From NCBI RefSeq assembly GCF_029871235.1, contig NZ_SSOM01000068.1:62001-126000 (forward strand): a stretch of DNA of 64,000 nucleotides. Reading direction: 5' to 3'. The position numbers and the translations under genes are program-made. The notes under the pieces are model-generated. The model saw only the letters and a list, made by a program, of their open reading frames with translations, had not been told where the DNA came from and did not search any database. This document shows positions 1-12,160 of this stretch, piece after piece. The DNA comes from Pseudomonas sp. BN411. Lineage in GTDB: Bacteria > Pseudomonadota > Gammaproteobacteria > Pseudomonadales > Pseudomonadaceae. Each line of letters begins with the position of its first letter. Position 1 is the stretch's first letter.

Positions 1-615
1 GAGCTCATCTGCGGCCTTCAGCCAGCGCGCCCGCTCCACCGACGCCGGCAACTGATTCGGCGCCTGCACCAGCACCGCCCAATTTCCCGTCTCCGTCCAG
101 TCCGCCTTGAACTCGCTGAAGCTCATCACAGCCCGGCGTTTATGGCCAAGGCGCAGCAACACCTGCTCGTTGGTGCGGTCGTAACCGACCAGCAATGCGT
201 AACGCCACGAGGGCATCCAGCCAAAACCTTCACGCAGGTGCACCAGCACCGGATTGCCCGCGGCGACCTGCTCCAGCAGGTCATCCAGCCGATTGCCCAG
301 CGGATAGACGATCAGACCGTGCTGACGCGCTGTCGCCGCCAGCCCTTCGCGCAGGGACGCCTCTTTCTGCGGCAGCTGCAATTCCTTCTCGACCATGCCC
401 GGCGTGACGTCATCCCCCTGCTGGGTCAGCAGGGCGGCCATCGAGGCGGGTGCACTCTGGTAGGCGTTTTGGGCAAAGAAGGGGACGCCACTCAGCTCGA
501 CCCGCTCAGGCCCGGCCTGCAGCTTCGACGACAGCGGCTGGGCAGCACAACCGGCCAGCACGGCAACGCAAGCGGCAATAAGGACAGGGCGGAACAGGCG
601 ATTCAGGACGGGCAC
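1..615 (-). CDS. C39 peptidase-like lipoprotein, probably catalytically dead (3' end outside window)
   Basis: Only the first ~205 codons are present; the frame is open to the window edge. A GTG at 615 with GAG seven bases upstream is the best start. It gives a short lipoprotein signal ending in LAGCAA (Cys about residue 23), so the protein should be lipid-anchored. The following domain resembles C39 papain-like peptidases: VPFFAQNAYQ near residue 45 and WRYALLVGYD near residue 135. The usual nucleophile position (YQC) reads YQS and the usual HY position reads RY, so both catalytic residues appear missing. A structural or scaffold role is inferred. Start choice is moderately uncertain; TTG at 633 is an alternative. 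Confidence 0.7.
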   Translation of the reverse strand, partial: MPVLNRLFRPVLIAACVAVLAGCAAQPLSSKLQAGPERVELSGVPFFAQNAYQSAPASMAALLTQQGDDVTPGMVEKELQLPQKEASLREGLAATARQHGLIVYPLGNRLDDLLEQVAAGNPVLVHLREGFGWMPSWRYALLVGYDRTNEQVLLRLGHKRRAVMSFSEFKADWTETGNWAVLVQAPNQLPASVERARWLKAADEL

Positions 616-930
616 GGCAACACTCGCTGTAGGCAACCTCGAATGGCTGCCGATGATACTGGCAGGAGCCCGGCCGGTACATCGCACGCCTTGCAGGATG
701 CGATCCGGAACAATGCCGGATGCGGTCTGTATACCCATCGCATCGTGCAAAACACACAACAGCGGGTACAAAAGCCGCTTACCCATTCATTTGCGCGACA
801 AAAAGTTAGTATTTCACGACGCGCTGTGACTTCTCGGTCAGGTCTCGCCATCCACATTCACGACGGTGTAACAAAGGGCTGAAGCCGCGCCGTCACCTTC
901 ATTGGGCACAATATGGAGAGACCCGCTCCC
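616..930. other. Intergenic stretch between divergent genes, no gene seen
   Basis: These 315 bases separate the lipoprotein gene (minus) from the short conserved gene (plus), so promoters for both must lie here. One small hairpin is visible, ATCCGG (703-708) with CCGGAT (716-721). No convincing ORF, tRNA or terminator was recognised. Confidence 0.5.
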
Positions 931-1200
931 ATGAACACTCCGCTGCGTTTCAACGAAGCACTGATCATCACTGGCCGTGCATTCAAACCCTTCCAGTGCG
1001 TTGCCTGGGCCCTGCAAGACGGCACCGGCGAACTCAGCATCAGCGTGATCGACCGTACCAATACCCGTCTGCTCGGTCGTTCGAAGATTCCTTGCAGCAC
1101 CTATTCCGACCCGGAGCAACTGGCAAGCATCCTCAAGCAATCCCGTGAGGAGCTGAGCCGCAAGGGCTACGACCTCGAGCCCTGGACGATGCCGGAGTAA
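931..1200 (+). CDS. Conserved hypothetical protein (89 aa)
   Basis: This small soluble protein has no signal peptide or membrane segment. It begins MNTPLRFNEALIITGRAF and ends LEPWTMPE. The ATG at 931 is preferred over the GTG-type extension at 913 because GGAGAG (916-921) sits nine bases upstream. The composition is mixed alpha/beta with codon use like its neighbours. I do not recognise a family and assign no function. It stands alone between divergent and unrelated genes. Confidence 0.7.
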   Translation: MNTPLRFNEALIITGRAFKPFQCVAWALQDGTGELSISVIDRTNTRLLGRSKIPCSTYSDPEQLASILKQSREELSRKGYDLEPWTMPE

Positions 1201-1419
1201 GACTCCAGCGCCAGTGCCCAATGCGCGGCGGGCAGGCCTCCCTGCTCGCCCCGGCTGCGTTTTCCCTCCCGATCTCCCCCCTTCCCGATCCCGCACTGAA
1301 TCCGACCTCCCCAACAGGTGATGGACTTCGCCAGCCTTGGCGAGATCTGTGGGCCTATTGTCATTGTTGCCATCCGCCATTCGCTGCAGACTGACGTCAT
1401 CGCTTCTCCCGAGATCGTC

Positions 1420-2427
1420 ATGGACCCAATTCGCCATATCGCCTGCCTCGCTTTCGCCGAGGTCATGAGCCTGGATGTCACCGGCCCGCTGCAGGTGTTC
1501 GCCTCGGCCAATGTCGAACGCCAGCGCCAGGGGCTGCCGCCTTGCTACGTGCTGCATCTGCTCGGCCCTGAGGCGGGGCCGGTGAAGACATCCGCCGGCT
1601 TTGCGCTGGTGGCTGAGCAGGCCTGGCGCGAGATCGACCCGACAAGCCTGGACACCTTGCTGATTCCCGGTGGGATGGAGATGACCCAGCTTTGCGAAGA
1701 CGCGGCCTTGCTGGATTGGCTACGCCGGGCAGAACCCCAAGTACGACGCCTGGGTTCCATCTGTTCGGGCGCCTTGGTCCTCGCAGCAGCCGGGTTGCTG
1801 GATGGCCGTAAGGCCACAACGCACTGGTCGGACGTGGAGGCCCTAAGCTGCCATGCCGCGGTGGAAGTACAAGGAGACCGCCTGCACACTTATGACCCGC
1901 AAGGCCAGGATGGCGACGCCCACGTATTCACGTCCGCAGGCGTCACTGCTGGTATCGACCTGGCGCTTGCCCTGGTGGAAGCGGACCTTGGCCGCTCCGT
2001 GGCGCTGGCCGTGGCTCGCCGGCTGGTGCTGTTCCTGCGCCGTCCCGGCGGCCAGACGCAGTTCAGTGCCCTGCTTACGCCGGAACCCAGCCGCACACCC
2101 AGGCTGGCTGCGCTGCTGGAGTGGATCCCGGCCAACCTTGGCGGCGATCTGTCTCTCGAAGCGCTCGCGGCCCAAGCGAAGATGGCGCCGCGCAGCCTTT
2201 CTCGCACCTTTTCCCAGGAGCTGGGCGTAGGCCCCGGCAAGTATGTCGAACGCATCCGCCTGGAGGCCGCCCGCACCTTGCTACAGGACGCCCAGGCCTC
2301 CATCGCCACGGTGGCGCGCCTGACCGGTTTCGGTCACCCGGAAAACTTGCGCCGCACCTTTCACAAGCACCTGTCCGTGAGCCCGCAGGAGTACGCGGAG
2401 CGCTTCGGACGCCCGACCTTCGACTGA
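1420..2427 (+). CDS. GlxA-type AraC family transcriptional regulator (DJ-1/PfpI + HTH)
   Basis: The 335-residue protein has an N-terminal DJ-1/PfpI (class I amidotransferase-like) domain, residues ~5-170. It includes the nucleophile-elbow motif SICSGALVL, with the Cys retained. A C-terminal AraC-type double helix-turn-helix follows (~230-328), with the signature GFGHPENLRRTFHKHLSVSP. In this family the first domain senses a ligand and the second binds DNA; the ligand is unknown. The ATG at 1420 has GAGA seven bases upstream and the sequence MDPIRHIACLAF starts the fold directly, so the longer frame from 1318 is not used. It is followed after 10 bases by the DUF1272 gene and then an MFS gene, a likely operon it may control. 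Confidence 0.88.
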   Translation: MDPIRHIACLAFAEVMSLDVTGPLQVFASANVERQRQGLPPCYVLHLLGPEAGPVKTSAGFALVAEQAWREIDPTSLDTLLIPGGMEMTQLCEDAALLDWLRRAEPQVRRLGSICSGALVLAAAGLLDGRKATTHWSDVEALSCHAAVEVQGDRLHTYDPQGQDGDAHVFTSAGVTAGIDLALALVEADLGRSVALAVARRLVLFLRRPGGQTQFSALLTPEPSRTPRLAALLEWIPANLGGDLSLEALAAQAKMAPRSLSRTFSQELGVGPGKYVERIRLEAARTLLQDAQASIATVARLTGFGHPENLRRTFHKHLSVSPQEYAERFGRPTFD

Positions 2428-2437
2428 GGACTTCGCC

Positions 2438-2680
2438 ATGCTCGAACTACGCCCCAATTGCGAATGTTGCGACAAGAGTCTGCCCCCGGAGTCCACCGAG
2501 GCGCTGATCTGCTCATTCGAATGCACCTTCTGCCGTGACTGTGCCGATCAACGCCTGCATGGAACCTGCCCCAACTGCGGCGGCGAACTGGTTCGGCGCC
2601 CCATCCGCCCCGCGACTAAGCTGGCCAGGTATCCCGCGTCCACGCAGCGCATCCTGAAACCCGCCGGCTGCCCGACCTGA
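2438..2680 (+). CDS. DUF1272 zinc-ribbon-like protein (80 aa)
   Basis: This small Cys-rich protein has CECC near residue 9, CTFCRDC around residues 31-36 and CPNCGG around 45-48. The spacing suggests two metal sites, as in DUF1272 proteins, whose biochemical role is unknown. It lies 10 bases after the GlxA-type regulator and 22 before the MFS gene on the same strand, so the three are probably cotranscribed. The basic C-terminal tail (~50-80) looks disordered. Confidence 0.85.
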   Translation: MLELRPNCECCDKSLPPESTEALICSFECTFCRDCADQRLHGTCPNCGGELVRRPIRPATKLARYPASTQRILKPAGCPT

Positions 2681-2702
2681 ACCACCCATTCAAGGAAGAA
2701 CC

Positions 2703-3869
2703 ATGCTGCTGAACAATCCCAGCATTCGGCTGCTGTTCGCCGGCCAGGCGCTCTACTGGAGCTGCTCGATGATCGGCATCACGCTCACCTCGCTGGTGGG
2801 CCTGCAACTGGCGCCGATCAATAGCCTGGCGACTCTGCCGCTGGCGCTGCTGGTCCTGGGCAACCTGTTGGCCGTGCAACCCTTGTCGCTGTTCATGCAG
2901 CGCCACGGTCGCCGCCCCGGCCTGATGCTCGGCGCCGCGTGCGGTGTACTGGGCGGGCTCCTGAGTGCGCTGGGCGTATGGCTGGGGGATTTCGTCCTGT
3001 TCTGCCTGGGCGCCCTGCCCATTGGCGGTTATCAGGCCTCGGCCATGTACTACCGCTTCGCCGCCCTGGAGGCAGTGGAAGACACACAGAAAGGCCGAGC
3101 GACTGCCTATGTGATCGGCGGCGGCGTTTGCGCAGCCCTGATCACCCCGAGCCTGTCCCTGTGGTCGCGCGCTGCGCTGGATGTTCCCTTTGTCGGCGCC
3201 TACCTGCTGATCGCGGTGCTGGCGCTGATCGCCCTGCTGCTGATGTCACGCCTGCGCGAAGGCGAAGCACCACGCCCGCCCAAGGCGGGCTGGGCAGAAG
3301 CCCGCGCCCTGCTCTCCCGCCCACTGGTGCGCGCAGCGCTGGCCACCACCGCCATCGGCCATGGCCTGATGGTGCTGGTGATGAACGCCACACCGCTGGC
3401 GATGAACTTCTGCGGCCATTCCCTGGAATCCAGCACCGAGGTGATCCGCTGGCACATCCTCGGCATGTTTCTCCCCGCCTTCGTCGCCGGCCCACTGGTG
3501 GATCGCCTGGGTAGCCGACGCGTCGCGCTAGTCGGCGGCCTCGTCCTGTTGGTCAGCGCCGTGACGGCACTTTCCGGATTGGGCCAGGCAAACTTCCTGC
3601 TCAGTTCCTTCCTCCTCGGCGTCGGCTGGAACCTGATGCTGGTGGCAGGCACCACCCTGCTGGGCGAGGGCCACAGTGCCGAGGAGCGCGGCCAGGCGCA
3701 GGGGTTGATGGAGCTGGGTAATGGCCTGGTGGCAGCGTGTGCGTCCTTCACGTCGGGAGCGCTGATCAGCGGGATCGGTTGGGATGCGGTGAACCTGGGC
3801 ATGCTGCCCCTGCTGGCGGTCGCCCTGCTGATGTTCTTGCCGGTGCGGCGCCGGCTGGCGGCAGGCTGA
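2703..3869 (+). CDS. MFS transporter
   Basis: This 388-residue, very hydrophobic protein has about 12 predicted membrane segments. The intracellular loop between helices 2 and 3 carries MQRHGRRPG, the MFS signature G-x-x-x-D/R-R-x-G-R-R-x type. It starts at ATG 2703 with AAGGAAGAACC just upstream. The family uses proton-coupled uniport or antiport in the inner membrane; the substrate is not deducible. It ends the regulator-DUF1272-MFS unit and is followed by a palindromic repeat rather than a clear terminator. Confidence 0.88.
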   Translation: MLLNNPSIRLLFAGQALYWSCSMIGITLTSLVGLQLAPINSLATLPLALLVLGNLLAVQPLSLFMQRHGRRPGLMLGAACGVLGGLLSALGVWLGDFVLFCLGALPIGGYQASAMYYRFAALEAVEDTQKGRATAYVIGGGVCAALITPSLSLWSRAALDVPFVGAYLLIAVLALIALLLMSRLREGEAPRPPKAGWAEARALLSRPLVRAALATTAIGHGLMVLVMNATPLAMNFCGHSLESSTEVIRWHILGMFLPAFVAGPLVDRLGSRRVALVGGLVLLVSAVTALSGLGQANFLLSSFLLGVGWNLMLVAGTTLLGEGHSAEERGQAQGLMELGNGLVAACASFTSGALISGIGWDAVNLGMLPLLAVALLMFLPVRRRLAAG

Positions 3870-3878
3870 ATGACCTCC

Positions 3879-3954
3879 GTAGGATGGGTGGAGCGGAGCG
3901 ATACCCATGCGGACAGAGCTGATGGGTATCGCAAGCCGCCCGACCCATCCTACA
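3879..3954. repeat. Nested palindromic intergenic repeat
   Basis: The outer arms CGTAGGATGGGT (3879-3890) and ACCCATCCTACA (3943-3954) are inverted repeats. An inner pair, GCGATACCCAT (3898-3908) and ATGGGTATCGC (3922-3932), is perfect. Together they fold into a long stem. Such elements are common between Pseudomonas genes and may stabilise or terminate the upstream mRNA. Confidence 0.75.
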
Positions 3955-4080
3955 AAAGCCCCGACTTCAGCCTGCCACTCGGAGCATTTCGATCGTCACA
4001 GGCAGAGCCGATGACTCATGACCACGCCCTAAGGACGTGGTTTCCCGAGTTCAAATGAATTCGCCCCCACAAACAGGCAT

Positions 4081-4112
4081 GAAAAAGGCGACCCGGAGGT
4101 CGCCTTTCTTGT
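4081..4112 (-). terminator. Intrinsic terminator of the cti-nfuA unit
   Basis: The stem AAGGCGACC/GGTCGCCTT with a short loop is flanked by A and T runs on both sides. It lies just beyond the nfuA stop and could work in both directions. Confidence 0.85.
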
Positions 4113-4124
4113 TTCGATCGCGCC

Positions 4125-4709
4125 TTAGTAGTAGGCGTTTTCGCGATTGCTGTGGTCGGTGACGTCACGCACGCCCTTGAGCTCCGGAATACGCTCCATC
4201 AGGGTTTTCTCAACGCCATCCTTCAGGGTCATGTCGACCATGCCGCAGCCCTGGCAGCCACCGCCGAAACGCAGCACGGCAATGCCTTCCTCGACCACGT
4301 CCACCAGGCTCACTTGACCGCCGTGGCTGGCGAGACCGGGGTTGATCTCGGTCTGCAGGTAGTAGTTGATGCGCTCATTGAGCGGGCTTTCTTCGTTGAC
4401 CATCGGGACCTTGGCGTTAGGCGCCTTGATGGTCAGCTGGCCACCCATGCGATCGGTGGCGTAGTCCACGATTGCGTCTTCCAGGAAAGGCTCGCTGATA
4501 CCGTCGATCCAGGCGGTGAAAGCGGCCAGCGCCAGGGCGCTGTCTTCCGGCTTCTGCTCGCCCGGCTTGCAATAGGCGATGCAGGTTTCGGCGTACTGGG
4601 TACCCGGCTGGGTGATGAAGACTCGAATGCCGATGCCCGGGGTGTTCTGCTTCTCGAGCAGGTCAGCCAGATAGTCCTGGGCAGCTTGGGTAATGGTGAT
4701 GGCGCTCAT
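4125..4709 (-). CDS. nfuA: Fe/S biogenesis protein NfuA
   Basis: The 194-residue protein has an N-terminal degenerate A-type (HesB/IscA-like) domain (~1-95) and a C-terminal Nfu domain (~105-190). The cluster-binding pair is in GGGCQGCGM (Cys152, Cys155). In the family it carries a [4Fe-4S] cluster to target apoproteins under oxidative or iron stress, in the cytoplasm. The start is the second in-frame ATG, with GAGGAG seven bases upstream, not the one five codons earlier. It lies 85 bases downstream of cti on the same strand, as recalled in P. aeruginosa. Confidence 0.95.
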   Translation of the reverse strand: MSAITITQAAQDYLADLLEKQNTPGIGIRVFITQPGTQYAETCIAYCKPGEQKPEDSALALAAFTAWIDGISEPFLEDAIVDYATDRMGGQLTIKAPNAKVPMVNEESPLNERINYYLQTEINPGLASHGGQVSLVDVVEEGIAVLRFGGGCQGCGMVDMTLKDGVEKTLMERIPELKGVRDVTDHSNRENAYY

Positions 4710-4794
4710 GGCAACTCCTCGCAAACATGGGCGCAGTGTACGCCAAAGGGGAACAGGGGTTAAAGCCCTACCAATTTGGTAGGAATTATTCTCG

Positions 4795-7080
4795 TCAAAG
4801 GTTCTGATACCGATTCATATCCAGCTCTCCCGCCTCCACCGGCTCGGTTTCACGGATGAAAGCGGCCAGGTCGTGGAAGTAGGACCAGAATTCCGGGTGG
4901 GTGCGACGGATGCCCCAGCGCTCTACCACCTTGTCGAAAGCTGCACCGTCCTTCGCCTTCTCCAGGGCAGACACGAAGGCCTCCACCTCCCCCGCCTTGA
5001 GATTGAAGATGAAGTTCGGATAGCTGGAGAGCACGCCGGGGTACAGCGTCAGGGTGTCCAGCCCCGGCTGGTAACGCAGTTCCTCGCCGAGCATGAAGGC
5101 CACGTTGCTGTGGGCGCGGTTGCGCAGCAGGCTGTAAATCTCGCGGCGCCCATCGGACGTTTCGACCCGCAGCAGGGTCGCCTCCGGCAGTTGCTCGATT
5201 ACCTTGAGCCCTGCAGCCGGCCGGCTCACCAAGCGACTGAGCACCTGCTCCACGTCCTGCAGCTCGCGTGCGACGTCCGACCGGAAGCAACGGCCATCAC
5301 TGCAACGGTTGATGGGATCAGGCCTTGCATTGATACCGGCATAGCGCGACAGCAGCTCTTGGGCGAAAGCGCGCTTGGGGTCCTTTTCGGGCAAGGCGAG
5401 AGCGCTTGGGGTGTCCTTGTCGATGCTCTGGTAGTCCAGCCACATCTTCACCTTGCCGCTCTTCTGGTACCAGTCGCCAAGCAGCGCCGCCCGGGACTCG
5501 GCAGGCATCAGGCGGAGGAAGTTCACTTCGGCACCATTGCGGATCAGGTCGAAGTACAGCCGCGTCTGCGCCTGGTGGGAGACATTGCCGAACACGTCGA
5601 AGTTGACCACCAGTTGATAGTAGGTGCGCTCGAGCAGCGGATAGTCCATCCACCAGATGGTCTGCGGGATCTCGCCGATCAGGCCTTTGCGTACCGAGGC
5701 GCTGTCGTACTGGCGGAAGATCGACAGCAGCGCGTTGTCGTTGCCGGTCCAGATGTGCGACCAGCTCGGCACCGGAGCATCCGCATAGGCCGCCATGCGC
5801 AGCGCTTCGTACGCGTTGCGCTTGTCGCGGTAGCTGCGCCACAGCCCCAGCAAGTCGCCGATCTCGTCGAATTGCCCCGGCATCGCCAGCAGCGGTGTCG
5901 CCTGCTCTCGGTACTCGGCATTGGTGATGTACAGATCGTGGGCCGGGGCCTGGAACAGTGCCCAGAAGTTGTCGCGGATCACGTCGGTGGCGATCTGGCC
6001 ACGGCAGACGGGGCCGCGGATGAAGGTCCGCACGAAGTACTCGGCGTTATCCAGCATGAACTGGTAGCGCGCCTGCGCCGGGATAGCCTGGAAGGTCTCG
6101 AAGGGGTTGGCGCGGCGCTGGGCACCGTAGCCGGGCACCTGATCGGCGACCCAATCGCCGCTGAAGAACAGTTCCTTGACCCGCGCCAGCTTCGCCGTGC
6201 TCAGCGGATAGGTGATGTGGGTCTTGTGCACGATCACGCCCTGGATGGGCCAGAGACGGTAGTAGAAATTGTTGCCCGGATCCTCGTTCGGGCGGCGCGT
6301 GGCGATAGGGTCAATCGGCTGGCCGCTGGGCGTGCGCGATCGCACCAATTGGAAGAAGTGTCCCGGCTCGCCGCCCTCGAAATATAGGTGCGCGAGGAAC
6401 AGATGCTCGAACAGCCAGCGCCCCACCAGCACCTCGCGGGCGCCTGGCGCGTTGAGCAGGCTTTCCCAATCGGCCACCTGGCGCGCCTCGGCAGCGCTGG
6501 GCTGCACGGCCTGCTCCTCGACTGGGGCGCCCTGGGCCAGCCAGCGTTGCAGGGTCTGGTATTCCCCGTCGCTGAGGCCAGTAACGGCGAACGGCATGCC
6601 GGCGCGGGCGTGCTTGCGGGCGTAGTCGTCGAACTCCCCGGGCAGGGGGCACTGGTTCTGGCGATTGATGCTGATATCGAGGTCGGCGGGCAGCTTGGCG
6701 TTGGGTTTTGGCGGATTTGACCGACCCAGCTCCAGCATCCGCGCCATCAATGCGGCCTGGGCGCCATTGGCATCGAGCACGGAATGGAAGCCCTTGCGTT
6801 GCCAGGCCTCGGCGCCACGCGCGTCGAAGTACAAGCGAGTGGTTTCCTGAGCCTTGGTGCGGCCTCCGTCGTACACCGGCAGTTTGTTGGCACCCCGCGC
6901 GGCCCCCTCGGCACTGCCCAGGTTGAGCTGGCAAGGCGAGTCGTAACAGGCATGGCAGGCCACGCACTTCTGCGTGAAGATCGGCTGGACGTCGCGGCTG
7001 TAGGAAAGCTCCTCAGCCACTGTCGGGCGCATCCACAGCATGAACAGGACAAACAACGAAGCAAGGGTACGCAGCGACAT
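4795..7080 (-). CDS. cti: Fatty acid cis/trans isomerase
   Basis: The 761-residue periplasmic protein has a signal peptide (~1-22, ending TVAEE) followed by one cytochrome-c heme motif, CVACH (Cys39, Cys42, His43). The length and the haem close to the N terminus match Pseudomonas Cti. That enzyme converts cis-unsaturated membrane fatty acids to trans without saturation, so stiffening the membrane against solvents or heat. The start has only a weak ribosome site (GGATCGAG). It is transcribed toward nfuA and diverges from metH. Confidence 0.95.
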   Translation of the reverse strand: MSLRTLASLFVLFMLWMRPTVAEELSYSRDVQPIFTQKCVACHACYDSPCQLNLGSAEGAARGANKLPVYDGGRTKAQETTRLYFDARGAEAWQRKGFHSVLDANGAQAALMARMLELGRSNPPKPNAKLPADLDISINRQNQCPLPGEFDDYARKHARAGMPFAVTGLSDGEYQTLQRWLAQGAPVEEQAVQPSAAEARQVADWESLLNAPGAREVLVGRWLFEHLFLAHLYFEGGEPGHFFQLVRSRTPSGQPIDPIATRRPNEDPGNNFYYRLWPIQGVIVHKTHITYPLSTAKLARVKELFFSGDWVADQVPGYGAQRRANPFETFQAIPAQARYQFMLDNAEYFVRTFIRGPVCRGQIATDVIRDNFWALFQAPAHDLYITNAEYREQATPLLAMPGQFDEIGDLLGLWRSYRDKRNAYEALRMAAYADAPVPSWSHIWTGNDNALLSIFRQYDSASVRKGLIGEIPQTIWWMDYPLLERTYYQLVVNFDVFGNVSHQAQTRLYFDLIRNGAEVNFLRLMPAESRAALLGDWYQKSGKVKMWLDYQSIDKDTPSALALPEKDPKRAFAQELLSRYAGINARPDPINRCSDGRCFRSDVARELQDVEQVLSRLVSRPAAGLKVIEQLPEATLLRVETSDGRREIYSLLRNRAHSNVAFMLGEELRYQPGLDTLTLYPGVLSSYPNFIFNLKAGEVEAFVSALEKAKDGAAFDKVVERWGIRRTHPEFWSYFHDLAAFIRETEPVEAGELDMNRYQNL

Positions 7081-7157
7081 GACTCGATCCGTGAGGAGTG
7101 AATGGGCGGATTCTAGTGGCTTGCGGCATGGGACGGCGAATCCGCCCCCGCACCAAC

Positions 7158-7172
7158 ATGAACGAAATTCAT
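7158..7172. promoter_or_regulatory. MetR-type operator upstream of metH
   Basis: The 15-bp perfect palindrome ATGAACGAAATTCAT contains TGAA-N5-TTCA, the consensus recorded for the LysR-type regulator MetR. It lies 81 bases before the metH start, and a -10-like TATCAT follows near 7210. MetR control of metH is established in enterobacteria; here it is inferred from the site. Confidence 0.65.
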
Positions 7173-7252
7173 GGAAATGGCGGACAAGCTAAAAATTACT
7201 AAGGTTTTGCTATCATCCTCGCCTTTGTTCACGCCACCTTCAGGTAGTTCCC

Positions 7253-10945
<3,693 letters not shown>

Positions 10946-10978
10946 TCCCAGTTGTGACTTGTAAGCACCCGCACAATG

Positions 10979-11006
10979 AAAAAGCCCCGCACTAGCGGGG
11001 CTTTTT
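10979..11006 (+). terminator. metH intrinsic terminator
   Basis: The stem AGCCCCGC/GCGGGGCT with loop ACTA is flanked by five A and five T. It lies 33 bases after the metH stop and may also terminate the convergent DUF1883 gene. Confidence 0.9.
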
Positions 11007-11019
11007 CATGGAACGGGAT

Positions 11020-11313
11020 TCATCCCTTGGTACGCCTCACAAATTTGATCGACCACTCGAAGTTGGGCTTGCGCGTCACGCTGATGGCGCGGCGGCTGAC
11101 GGTGTCGAGGGTGACGTTCCAGAAGCCGGTGCTGGGGACCACGATCTTCGCCGGGAAGCGGTCGAACGCGCCGCCGATGTAGTTGTGGCGGGCACCATTC
11201 TTGAAGCTGCGGAAGTTCGCATCGTTCATCAGCCGGATGTTGCAGGTCTGCGAGCACTGGATGACGACCAGGTCACCCTCGTTGAGGTGCTCGCGTTGAT
11301 GGATGAACTTCAT
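11020..11313 (-). CDS. DUF1883 domain protein (97 aa)
   Basis: This short soluble protein starts MKFIHQREHLNEGDLVVIQC. The start at 11313 has GGGAG six bases upstream; an 18-codon extension is possible but has no ribosome site. The sequence matches what I recall of DUF1883, a small all-beta family of unknown function often found alone or fused to TIR domains. Here it is stand-alone and convergent with metH. Confidence 0.82.
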   Translation of the reverse strand: MKFIHQREHLNEGDLVVIQCSQTCNIRLMNDANFRSFKNGARHNYIGGAFDRFPAKIVVPSTGFWNVTLDTVSRRAISVTRKPNFEWSIKFVRRTKG

Positions 11314-11486
11314 GGACAGCTCCCGAATCGCTGAATCAAACAGCGCGCGAGGATACCACGGAGGCAAATGCCGCAGCCTCGCCTACGCTGAAGAAGCCGA
11401 CCAGGCAGGATGCCCGGGTGGAACGGGATGAACTCCCACCGCGCATCCAACATTCATGGAACCCGATCGACCAAGGTGGACTTTTT

Positions 11487-12095
11487 ATGCTCGACGCCAG
11501 CCGTATTCCCGCTCTCCTGATTACCCTCGGCCTGCTCGCGGCCTGCGCCAGCCATGCGGAAAATGAGGGATTGACCGCCACCACCAGCTCGGGCGAAGCC
11601 TACGCCCAAGGGGTGCCCGGTAGCGTCGTATCCGAGACCGAGCAGATCTCGGCGGTGGTCCAGGCCGTCGACCAGAAGAAGCGCACCTTCACGCTGGAGG
11701 ACGAACAGGGCAATCGCCAGACCTTCAACGCTGTCCCGGAAATGCGCAATTTCTCGCAGCTGAAGGTGGGCGACCGGGTCAACGCTGTGGTGACCCATGA
11801 GCGCGTGATCGAGCTGCGCGCACCGGGCAAAGCCGCGGAAGATGGCGCCGCTGGCGTAGTGGCGACTGCACCTGAGGGTGACAAGCCGGGCATGCTGGTC
11901 GCCAATACCGTAGAGATCACAGCTGTGGTCAAAGCTATCGACACCACCCAGCACACCGCCACGCTGCAGTTCGCCGACGGTACCCGCAAGGTCGTGCGGG
12001 TGCGGCCGGACATCGAACTCAAGCCTTCCTATCTCAATCAGGAAGTGGTCATCCGGATGACCTCCGCGCTGGCCATCAGCGTCGAGGCGCCCTGA
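11487..12095 (+). CDS. Lipoprotein with two copies of a small beta domain
   Basis: The 202-residue protein starts at ATG 11487 with AAGGTGG well placed upstream. The signal peptide ends in the lipobox LLAAC (Cys about residue 20). After it come two similar segments, ISAVVQAVDQKKRTFTLEDE (~50-105) and ITAVVKAIDTTQHTATLQFA (~145-200), each followed by a phrase like VGDRV or LNQEVVIRM. This looks like an internal duplication of a small beta-barrel resembling copper- or DUF-type periplasmic proteins. Function is not recognised. Confidence 0.75.
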   Translation: MLDASRIPALLITLGLLAACASHAENEGLTATTSSGEAYAQGVPGSVVSETEQISAVVQAVDQKKRTFTLEDEQGNRQTFNAVPEMRNFSQLKVGDRVNAVVTHERVIELRAPGKAAEDGAAGVVATAPEGDKPGMLVANTVEITAVVKAIDTTQHTATLQFADGTRKVVRVRPDIELKPSYLNQEVVIRMTSALAISVEAP

Positions 12096-12160
12096 GTCAT
12101 ATCCAGCGCCGATCGGCGGGTCTGCCACCGTTTCGGGGACAGTGGTAGGATGCGCGCCCC

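Noticed and set aside
142-882. 246-codon plus-strand ORF at the left edge
   Set aside because: It is antisense to the lipoprotein, whose lipobox and C39 fold are clear, and has no recognisable feature.
3737-4058. Short ORFs in the repeat after the MFS gene
   Set aside because: They are created by palindromic repeat sequence and overlap the MFS 3' end.
7081-7252. SAM or cobalamin riboswitch before metH
   Set aside because: No B12-box or SAM-type stems were recognisable; a MetR palindrome explains the region better.
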